A DNA stretch of 50,200 nucleotides, taken from assembly GCA_013697055.1 (NCBI GenBank), contig JACCXK010000103.1:1-50200 (forward strand), read 5' to 3'. Within the stretch, counting starts at the first letter, position 1. Every line of letters starts with the position of its first letter. The notes beneath the pieces are model-generated. The model ran no database searches. It was not told where the DNA came from and was given only the letters and a program-made list of their open reading frames with translations. Both the position numbers and the translations under genes were made by a program. Positions 24,865 through 31,975 of this stretch are shown here, one piece after another. Source of the DNA: Alphaproteobacteria bacterium (GTDB lineage: Bacteria > Pseudomonadota > Alphaproteobacteria > Micropepsales > Micropepsaceae).

Positions 24865-26594
24865 TGGCCAAGGACGCGATCCGCCTGGAATTGATGAAGA
24901 ACGCCTTCGCGGCCATTGCCGACGAGATGGCGGCCACCGTTATTCGCACCGCCCGGTCCTCGGTGATCAAGGAGGCGATGGATTTCTCCACCGGCTTGCT
25001 GGACCCGCAAGGCAACCTGATCGCGCAGGGCCTGTGCCTGCCGGTGCATATGGGCTCGTTTCCGCCCACCTTAAGCGCCGTGCTGGAGAAATTCGCCGGA
25101 CAGATCCATCCCGGCGACGTCTTTGCCCTGAATGATCCCTATCTGGGCAATGGCCTGCACCTGCCGGACATCTTTGTCTTCAAGCCGATCTTCTTTGAAG
25201 GGCGCCTCCTGGCTTATGCCGCTGCCATCGGCCATCAGACTGATATCGGCGGACGCGTCGCCGGCGGCAATGCCTGCGACAATACCGAGATATTCCAGGA
25301 AGGCCTGCGTATCCCGCCTCTGCGCATCATCGCCCAGGGCAAGCCGGACGACACCTTCTTCGACATCCTGCGCCTGAATGTGCGGGTGCCCGAAACCGTG
25401 ATCGGCGACGTGCAGGCCACTATCGCCGCTTGCACCCGCGGCGAGCGCGCCTTGATCGCCTTGGCGGCCAAGCATGGTGCCGACGCGATTGTCGCCGACA
25501 TGTCGACCTTGTTGGATTATTCCGAAACCCTGACCCGCGCCGAACTGGCCGCTTTCCCCGACGGCACCTGGGAGTTCGAGGATTTTCTGGACGATGACGG
25601 GTTCAGCGAAGATGCCATCCGCATCTTCGCCAAGGTGATCAAAAGCGGCAGCGACATTACTGTGGATTTCACCGGCACCTCGCGCCAGGTAAAGGGCTCG
25701 ATCAACCTGCCCATCGCCATGACCCAGTCCAGCGTTTACGCCTGCTTGCGCTCGGTGATGGATCCGAACCTGCCGACCAATTCCGGCTTCATGCGGCCGA
25801 TCACGGTGATCGCGGAGGCCGGGTCCATCGTCAATCCCATCTCGCCGGCGCCGGTGGCGGCGCGCGGCCTTACCTCCATGAGGGTGACCGAGGCGGTCTG
25901 GGGCGCACTCGCGCGCATGTTGCCGGATAAAGTTTTCGCGTGCGGCGCGCAGGGCGATTTCGGCGTTACCATTGCCGGCTATCGTGCGGAAGGACGGCCC
26001 TTTGTGCTGCTGGAATTTCTGTTCGGCACCTGGGGCGGGCGGCCCAACAAGGATGCCATCGACGCCTTGTCGTCCCTGGCGGTGAATTACTCCAACACCC
26101 CGGTGGAAATCGTGGAACGCGAGCAACCCATCCGCATCGAGGAATATGGCTTTCGGCAGGATAGCTGCGGCGCCGGCAAATATCGTGGCGGGCTGGGTAT
26201 GGTGCGCGAATACCGTCTGACCCAGGTGGAGGAGGCGGTGCTGCAGGTCCGCAGCGACCGCCAGAAATTCCAGCCTTATGGCCTCAAAGGCGGCAATCCC
26301 GGCGCCAATGCCGGCAATGTGTTGCGCGATGTGGATGGCAAGCGCAGCGCCTTGCCGGGAAAATTCATGCGCACCTTCAAGCGCGGCGAATCCTATCGTG
26401 CCGAACTGGCCGGCGGCGGGGGCTGGGGCGATGCTTATGCCCGCGCGCCGGAACTGGTGTGGCAAGACGTGCTGGACGAGAAAGTGTCGCGCCAAAGCGC
26501 CGCCCGCGATTATGGCGTGGCGATAAGCGCCGACGGCGCGCTGGATGTGGCGGGGACCGAACGCTTGCGCCTGGCGCGGAGAGCGGCCGAATGA
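24864..26594 (+). CDS. HyuB-type hydantoinase/oxoprolinase subunit (576 aa)
   Basis: The catalytic partner of HyuA. Family features are 'MKNAFAAIADEMAATVIRTARSSVIKEAMDFSTGLLD', 'LNDPYLGNGLHLPDIFVF', 'IGHQTDIGGRVAGG', 'DFTGTSRQVKGSINLP' and near the end 'FGTWGGRPNKDA' plus 'ELAGGGGWGD'. The length of 576 is normal for the separate-subunit type. It is cytosolic, translated with HyuA through a TGATG junction, and its stop overlaps the PLP-enzyme start (ATGA). The three genes form a tight operon. Confidence 0.9.
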   Translation: MAKDAIRLELMKNAFAAIADEMAATVIRTARSSVIKEAMDFSTGLLDPQGNLIAQGLCLPVHMGSFPPTLSAVLEKFAGQIHPGDVFALNDPYLGNGLHLPDIFVFKPIFFEGRLLAYAAAIGHQTDIGGRVAGGNACDNTEIFQEGLRIPPLRIIAQGKPDDTFFDILRLNVRVPETVIGDVQATIAACTRGERALIALAAKHGADAIVADMSTLLDYSETLTRAELAAFPDGTWEFEDFLDDDGFSEDAIRIFAKVIKSGSDITVDFTGTSRQVKGSINLPIAMTQSSVYACLRSVMDPNLPTNSGFMRPITVIAEAGSIVNPISPAPVAARGLTSMRVTEAVWGALARMLPDKVFACGAQGDFGVTIAGYRAEGRPFVLLEFLFGTWGGRPNKDAIDALSSLAVNYSNTPVEIVEREQPIRIEEYGFRQDSCGAGKYRGGLGMVREYRLTQVEEAVLQVRSDRQKFQPYGLKGGNPGANAGNVLRDVDGKRSALPGKFMRTFKRGESYRAELAGGGGWGDAYARAPELVWQDVLDEKVSRQSAARDYGVAISADGALDVAGTERLRLARRAAE

Positions 26595-27655
26595 GCCTGG
26601 ACGCGATCGACACCCCGGCGCTGCTGCTGGACCTGGACAAGATGGAGGCGAATATCGCCTTTATCGCGGCGCGCTGCCGCGAGTTCGGCGTCAACTGGCG
26701 GCCCCATTCCAAGAGCCACAAGACCATCGAGATCGCGAAGGCGCAGATCGCGGCGGGCGCCATCGGCATCACCTGCGCCAAGCTGGGCGAGGCCGAAGTG
26801 CTGGCCGATGCCGGCATCAAGGACATATTGATCGCCAACCAGATCGTCGGGCCGCTGAAGATCGCGCGGCTGATGAAACTGCTGGATCGCGCCGATGTCA
26901 TCGTCTCGGTGGACGCCGCGGAAAATGTCGCGGCCTTGGCGGCGGGCGGCAAAAAATTGCGGGTGGTGATCGAGGTCAATACCGGCATGAACCGCGCCGG
27001 GGTAGAGCCGGGCGCGCCGGTGGTGGCTTTGGCGGGCGAGATCGCACGTCACCCGAACCTGCGCTTTTGCGGGGTGATGAGCTGGGAAGTCCATGCCGCC
27101 GCGATTGCCGATCCGGCGATGAAAGAGAAGACCACGGCGGAGGCGATTGGCATGTTGACCGCCAGCGCCGATGCCTGCCGTGCGGCCGGACATGATGTTT
27201 CGATCGTCAGCGCCGGCGGCACCGGCACCTTGCTTTATTGCATGCAGCAGCCTGGTGTCACCGAAGTGCAGATCGGCGGCGCCATTTTCAATGACGAGCA
27301 TTACCGCCTGCATTTCGGCGTCACCCTGCCGCAATCGCTGACCATCCTGACCACGGTCACCAGCCGCCCCAATCCCACCCGTGTGGTGGTGGATGCCGGC
27401 CGCAAGGCCATGAGCTGGGACGCCGGCATGCCCCGCGCCCTGGATGTGCCCCCGCTTGCATCGATCAAGCTGTCGGCAGAACACACGCAATTGGAACTGG
27501 AAGCGCCCAGCGCCACCCCCCGCATCGGCGATCATGTGCAGTTCGTTCCGGGCTATACCGACACCACCATTCACCTGCACGAAGAGATCGTCGCCCTGCG
27601 CGGCGGCAAGATCGAAGCGGTGTGGAAAGTCGCGGCGCGGGGCAAGATCAAATAA
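26591..27655 (+). CDS. PLP enzyme of DSD1/D-threonine aldolase type (354 aa)
   Basis: A fold-type III (alanine racemase-like) PLP enzyme, of the group that contains D-serine dehydratase, D-threonine aldolase and 3-hydroxyaspartate aldolase or dehydratase. The N-terminal 'DTPALLLDLDKMEANI' and 'WRPHSKSHKT' hold the PLP lysine (Lys41 or Lys44). 'VNTGMNRAGV' and 'SAGGTGTL' bind the cofactor phosphate. Many relatives have a zinc site near the C-terminus of the form P-x-H-x-D/C. Here that place reads 'FVPGYTDTTIHLHE', where Tyr takes the usual His position, so metal use may differ. The operon with HyuAB suggests that lactam or hydantoin opening yields an amino acid, possibly D or beta-hydroxy, for this enzyme. 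Confidence 0.85.
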   Translation: MSLDAIDTPALLLDLDKMEANIAFIAARCREFGVNWRPHSKSHKTIEIAKAQIAAGAIGITCAKLGEAEVLADAGIKDILIANQIVGPLKIARLMKLLDRADVIVSVDAAENVAALAAGGKKLRVVIEVNTGMNRAGVEPGAPVVALAGEIARHPNLRFCGVMSWEVHAAAIADPAMKEKTTAEAIGMLTASADACRAAGHDVSIVSAGGTGTLLYCMQQPGVTEVQIGGAIFNDEHYRLHFGVTLPQSLTILTTVTSRPNPTRVVVDAGRKAMSWDAGMPRALDVPPLASIKLSAEHTQLELEAPSATPRIGDHVQFVPGYTDTTIHLHEEIVALRGGKIEAVWKVAARGKIK

Positions 27656-27811
27656 TGCACGCGGTTAGCATCAGCGCTTGCTGTTATGTTCGGACTACAA
27701 TTCATTAATCGTGTTTTTTCCGCAGTGCCTGTTTTGCATAGTGAGACCGGAAGTCCTCTGTACGCAATCCTACACTGGAACTTAACATTTATTGGCTAAC
27801 CTGCCTGCATA

Positions 27812-27834
27812 TCGAAGCCGCAAAAGCGGCTCGA
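27812..27834 (+). promoter_or_regulatory. Leader hairpin before the PilZ gene
   Basis: TCG-A-AGCCGC, loop AAAA, GCGGCT-CGA (27812-27834): a nine-pair stem with one bulged A, ending 17 bases before the PilZ start codon and just upstream of the GGGAAG ribosome site. It could tune translation or be an attenuator. Confidence 0.4.
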
Positions 27835-27851
27835 ATGGTGGGAAGTAAGAC

Positions 27852-28469
27852 ATGACCATAACCGCGCAAAAGGCGCCGGATTTGGCATCCGGCTTGGGTT
27901 CGGAACAACGCGCCGACGAACGCATCAAGCTTCGTCTGGAGGGCAAGCTTTTCGTGCCCGCCGAGGAAATCACCTTGGATTGCCTGATCGTGGACCTGTC
28001 GGCCGGCGGCGCGGGCATCTATTGCGCCGAACCGCCGCCGCTCAACACCTTCGTCGTCCTTTATGTCAACGGCTTCGGCCGCTTTGAAGGCGTGGCCACC
28101 CGTTACATCAAGGGCGAGCTGGGCCTGCGCTTTGTCTGCAAGGACGCCAAGCGCAAGCGGCTCCAGGAAGACCTGGACAGCTATGTGAAAGAGGGTCTGC
28201 TGGGCATTACCCGCCTGCGCCGTTTCCAGCGCAGCTCGCCGCGCGCCCCTATCGACCATTTCACCCGCACCAATGGCAGTGTCGTTCCTTGCGAACTGAT
28301 CGATATTTCCCTGCAGGGCGTGTCGCTGCGGACCAAGGTGCATCCTCCGATCGGAGAAATCATCGAGGTGGGCGCGACCAAGGGTTGGGTGATTCGCCAT
28401 TTCGACGACTGCATCGGCGTCCAGTTCCTGCAGCGTCCCATTCCGGGCGCCGCTTCCGATGTCCGCTGA
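27852..28469 (+). CDS. Tandem PilZ-domain protein (205 aa)
   Basis: The protein consists of two PilZ domains in series. Domain 1 carries RxxxR as Arg20-Ala-Asp-Glu-Arg24 and D/NxSxxG as 'DLSAGG' (Asp48-Gly53). Domain 2 carries 'RSSPR' (Arg127-Arg131) and 'DISLQG' (Asp151-Gly156). Both c-di-GMP-binding signatures are complete, so each domain should be able to bind the messenger. There are no membrane segments or output domain, so it acts as a cytosolic receptor or adaptor. It ends inside the start of the next gene (11-base overlap), which is the obvious candidate partner. The preceding 196-base gap holds no other gene. Confidence 0.88.
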   Translation: MTITAQKAPDLASGLGSEQRADERIKLRLEGKLFVPAEEITLDCLIVDLSAGGAGIYCAEPPPLNTFVVLYVNGFGRFEGVATRYIKGELGLRFVCKDAKRKRLQEDLDSYVKEGLLGITRLRRFQRSSPRAPIDHFTRTNGSVVPCELIDISLQGVSLRTKVHPPIGEIIEVGATKGWVIRHFDDCIGVQFLQRPIPGAASDVR

Positions 28470-29574
28470 CCATTCCGTCCGCTGTCTCAGCGCGCTCAGT
28501 GGCGCCTCGTCGAACCGCGTCCTGAACCTAGTGGCGATCGGCGCCGCCAATGCGGAAAATCCCAACTATCGCAACGCGCCGCTGTTCAACTCCAAGATCA
28601 TCAACGGCGCCATCATCCTCAAGCACCGGCTCCGCCCCGACGAGATGGATTTCTTCCATGCTCGCCGGGTGCAGGCGACCAAGATCATCATCCCCTTCCA
28701 GCGCACCGACCTGGGCGCCGGCGGCCAGTCCCTGTTCATCGGCCAGCGGGGCTTTGAAGGCCTGCTCAAGGAAGTCGGCAATTATCGCGACCTGGACGAC
28801 ATGAAGCGCGACGTCGAAGTCATGCGCCTGATCGATGCCGTACCGTCGCTCGATCCCTTCCTGCTGCGCGAGCATCGGCGGACCTACGATTTCGAACCCG
28901 ATTCCAGCTATTTCGATATTTCCGCCGCGGACCAGAAGCGCATGTATGATTATGCTGCGCAGGAAGTCAGCCGGCTGACAGCGCTGGCCGGCGGCCAGGG
29001 CGGCAACAGCAGCACCTCTACCGGCCGCATGGTGGCCGCGCTTCTGTCCAGCGAAGTCAACGAAAAGCTGGAACCGCTGCGCGCCAGCCCCAACCTGGGT
29101 CCCGACGAGTTCAGCGAAGGCGTGTTCAGCTGGCGCGGCTTCATCTATTACAAATGGTGCCTGGAGCAATTCTGGCCGCACCTGATCCGGGCCTTGCGCG
29201 ACATCAAGACCATCCGGCCGGCCGGCAAGCTGATCGGCGACGAACGGGCCATCCTGGAGGAATGCAAAAGCCTGATCCTGCATGGCGCCAAGACCACCAG
29301 CAGCGAGATCCGCCGCATCATAGCCGTCTCTGACAAGGCCTATGATGACATGATCGACGAGAAGAACCCCAAGCTTTTCCGGGATTTTCTCTTGGGCGCG
29401 CCCAAGCTGTTCCTGGAAATCGGCGAGAAGATGGGGGCGATGCAACATATCATCAGCTTCTGGCAATACCGCTTTCCGACCGGCGCCCCCAAGCATGTCG
29501 ATGTGGAAGAGCTGATCACCATCTTCCAGGACTTCACCAAGGGCCTGACGGCGGAATTGCGCGCCGCGGCCTGA
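28459..29574 (+). CDS. Unknown soluble protein coupled to PilZ gene (371 aa)
   Basis: I do not recognise a family. The protein is soluble, mixed alpha/beta at the N-terminus ('IINGAIILKHRLRPDEMDFFHARRVQATKIIIPFQRTDLGAGGQSLFIGQRG') and mainly helical afterwards, with many acidic and basic residues. There is no signal peptide, membrane segment or obvious catalytic motif. Its start lies 11 bases inside the PilZ gene, in a different frame, so translation is coupled. 'GFIYYKWCLEQFWPHLIRALRDI' and 'EIGEKMGAMQHIISFWQYRFP' are hydrophobic helices that could form an interaction surface. The most economical reading is an effector or partner controlled by the tandem PilZ protein. Confidence 0.85.
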   Translation: MSADHSVRCLSALSGASSNRVLNLVAIGAANAENPNYRNAPLFNSKIINGAIILKHRLRPDEMDFFHARRVQATKIIIPFQRTDLGAGGQSLFIGQRGFEGLLKEVGNYRDLDDMKRDVEVMRLIDAVPSLDPFLLREHRRTYDFEPDSSYFDISAADQKRMYDYAAQEVSRLTALAGGQGGNSSTSTGRMVAALLSSEVNEKLEPLRASPNLGPDEFSEGVFSWRGFIYYKWCLEQFWPHLIRALRDIKTIRPAGKLIGDERAILEECKSLILHGAKTTSSEIRRIIAVSDKAYDDMIDEKNPKLFRDFLLGAPKLFLEIGEKMGAMQHIISFWQYRFPTGAPKHVDVEELITIFQDFTKGLTAELRAAA

Positions 29575-29646
29575 TCCGCAGGAGTCGGAAATCCCGCCCG
29601 TCTATGCTAACCCTGTGCCTTGGGGTTTCACACACCGCGGGGCAAC

Positions 29647-31962
29647 ATGCGGATACTTTCCTTTCTTCTTCTCCTCCTGACCGGTTTGGGGATGGCGCTG
29701 CCGGGTCTTTACCTGGCCTCGCTGGGCGGCTCGCTTTATTACGTTATCGCCGGGGTGCTGATCCTGGTGTCGGCCTGGCTGGTGCTGCGGGACCATCCCT
29801 TCGGCGCTACCCTGTTCTGGCTGGTGTTCCTGGGCAGTATCTTCTGGTCGCTGTGGGAAGTTGGGCTGGACGGCTGGGCCCTGATGCCGCGGCTGGTCTT
29901 TCTGGCGGTCGCAGCCCTGTGGCTGCTGATGCTGGGGCAGGGCGCCAAGCGGGTGGCGCTTGCCGGCTTTGTGGCGCTGCTGGTTATTGCCGGGGCGGTT
30001 GCCGTCACATCGCGTGCCGCTCCACCGGCGGCCGCGCTTGCCGCTTCCACGACACCGGCTGCCGCGTCCGGAGAATGGACCCATTGGGGTGGCGGGGCGC
30101 ATGCCACGCGCTATTCGCCGCTGGCCCAGATCACGCCGGCCAATGCAGACAAGCTGGAAGAGGCCTGGACCTATCATGCCGGCTTGCAGTCGGCCGACAG
30201 CCATTCGGCCCATCAGATCGAGACCACGCCCCTGATGGTGGACGGCATGCTGTATGGCTGCACGCCGCACAGCGCCATCTTTGCGCTGGACCCGGTGACC
30301 GGCAAAGAGATCTGGCGCCATGACACCAAGATCGACATGTCGGCCGGCGGCCGTGGTGTCTGCCGCGGGGTCAGCTTCTTCCGCGCCCCCACTGGTGTCA
30401 GCGAATGTCCCACCCGCCTTTTGGTCGGTACGGTCGACAACAAGCTGATCGCGGTCGACGCCAAGACGGGTGCCTCCTGCCGCGGTTTCGGCAAGGACGG
30501 CTCGGTCGATCTTTCCGAAGGCGAGGGGCTGGAGCCCGCCACCCGCGGCTGGATCAACCCGACCTCGCCGCCCGCCATCGTGCATGGCACGGCGGTGATC
30601 GGGTCCTATATAATCGACAACGCTTCCACCCGCGTGCCGCCGGGCGTGATCCGCGGCTATGATGCGGTGACAGGCGTGTTGAAATGGGTGTTCGATCCCG
30701 GCAAGCCCAACGACCATGCCCCGCTGGCGCCGGGCCAGACCTACACCGCTTCCACGCCCAACAGCTGGCCGCCGTTCAGCGGTGATGAGGAATTGGGCTT
30801 GGTCTATCTGCCGATGGGCAATGGCAGTCCGGACTATTGGGGCCTGCAACGCACGCCGGAGAATGATCGTTTCTCGGTCGCGGTGGTGGCGCTGGAAGCC
30901 GACACCGGCACGGTGCGCTGGACCTTCCAGGCGGTGCATCACGATCTGTGGGATTATGACCTGGCGGCCCAGCCGGTGCTGGCGGATTTCCCGACAGCAA
31001 ATGGCACGACACCGGCCCTGATCCAGCCCACCAAGACGGGGCAACTCTTTGTGCTGGACCGGCGTACCGGCAAGCCGCTTACCAAAGTCGAGGAGAAGCC
31101 TGTTCCCGCCTCTACCATTCCGGGCGAACGCTGGTCGCGCACCCAGCCCTATTCGACAGGAATGCCCCAATTCATCGGCACGGACCTGACCGAAAAAGAC
31201 ATGTGGGGCATGACGCCCTTCGATCAGCTTTATTGCCGCATCCGCTTCCGCCAGGCCACCTATCACGGCATGTTCACGCCCTTGCGCTTCGGATCGTCGG
31301 TGCGCACGCCCGGCGAATTGGGCGGCATCGATTGGGGCAGCGCCTCCGTGGACGAGGGCCGCGGCGTGCTGGTGGTCAATTCCAACCTGATGGCGGACTG
31401 GGACGAATTGATCTCGCGCGAACAGGCCGACCGCGAAAACCTGTTCACCACCCGCGATCCGCGCGCCAAGGGCGCGGGGAAATCGCCCTATCGCGGCGCC
31501 GCCATGGAAGGCACGCCCTATGGCCTGCACTTTGAAGGCTTCATGACCCCGAAACTGGGCATTCCCTGCCAGCAACCGCCTTACGGCTTCCTGACGGCGG
31601 TGGACCTCAAGACCCGGAAGGTGATCTGGCAGCGCACCTTGGGCAATGCCGCTAACAGTGGACCCTTCGGCATGGCGTTGGGCCTGCCGCTGCGGTTAGG
31701 CGCGCCCAATATCGGCGGCTCGATGGTCACGGCGGGCGGGGTGATCTTCATCGGCGCGACCCAGGACCAGTATTTCCGCGCCATCGATGAAGCGACCGGC
31801 AAGACACTATGGGAAGTGAAACTGCCGGCGGGCGGCCATGCCAACCCGATGACTTATCTGGGACGCGACGGTAAGCAGTATGTGCTGATCGCGGCCGGGG
31901 GGCAGGGGAGCTTCGGCACGGGCGTGGGTGACGGCTTCATCGCTTACCGATTGAAGTCCTGA
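29647..31962 (+). CDS. Membrane-bound PQQ-dependent dehydrogenase, glucose/quinate/shikimate family (771 aa)
   Basis: A quinoprotein that oxidises glucose or a similar polyol or cyclic acid in the periplasm and reduces ubiquinone. Residues 1-125 form about five membrane helices ('ILSFLLLLLTGLGMALPGLYLA', 'ALWLLMLGQGAKRVALAGFVALL'). The PQQ propeller begins at 'GEWTHWGGGAHATRYSPLAQI', has the substrate and PQQ signature 'AVHHDLWDYDLAAQPVL' with Asp433, and closes with 'GVIFIGATQDQYFRAIDEATGKTLWE'. The catalytic block is canonical, unlike the other quinoprotein of the window. ATG 29647 is preferred to 29620 because it begins the first helix. The next gene starts 13 bases on. Confidence 0.92.
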   Translation: MRILSFLLLLLTGLGMALPGLYLASLGGSLYYVIAGVLILVSAWLVLRDHPFGATLFWLVFLGSIFWSLWEVGLDGWALMPRLVFLAVAALWLLMLGQGAKRVALAGFVALLVIAGAVAVTSRAAPPAAALAASTTPAAASGEWTHWGGGAHATRYSPLAQITPANADKLEEAWTYHAGLQSADSHSAHQIETTPLMVDGMLYGCTPHSAIFALDPVTGKEIWRHDTKIDMSAGGRGVCRGVSFFRAPTGVSECPTRLLVGTVDNKLIAVDAKTGASCRGFGKDGSVDLSEGEGLEPATRGWINPTSPPAIVHGTAVIGSYIIDNASTRVPPGVIRGYDAVTGVLKWVFDPGKPNDHAPLAPGQTYTASTPNSWPPFSGDEELGLVYLPMGNGSPDYWGLQRTPENDRFSVAVVALEADTGTVRWTFQAVHHDLWDYDLAAQPVLADFPTANGTTPALIQPTKTGQLFVLDRRTGKPLTKVEEKPVPASTIPGERWSRTQPYSTGMPQFIGTDLTEKDMWGMTPFDQLYCRIRFRQATYHGMFTPLRFGSSVRTPGELGGIDWGSASVDEGRGVLVVNSNLMADWDELISREQADRENLFTTRDPRAKGAGKSPYRGAAMEGTPYGLHFEGFMTPKLGIPCQQPPYGFLTAVDLKTRKVIWQRTLGNAANSGPFGMALGLPLRLGAPNIGGSMVTAGGVIFIGATQDQYFRAIDEATGKTLWEVKLPAGGHANPMTYLGRDGKQYVLIAAGGQGSFGTGVGDGFIAYRLKS

Positions 31963-31975
31963 GAGGGGCAGTTTC

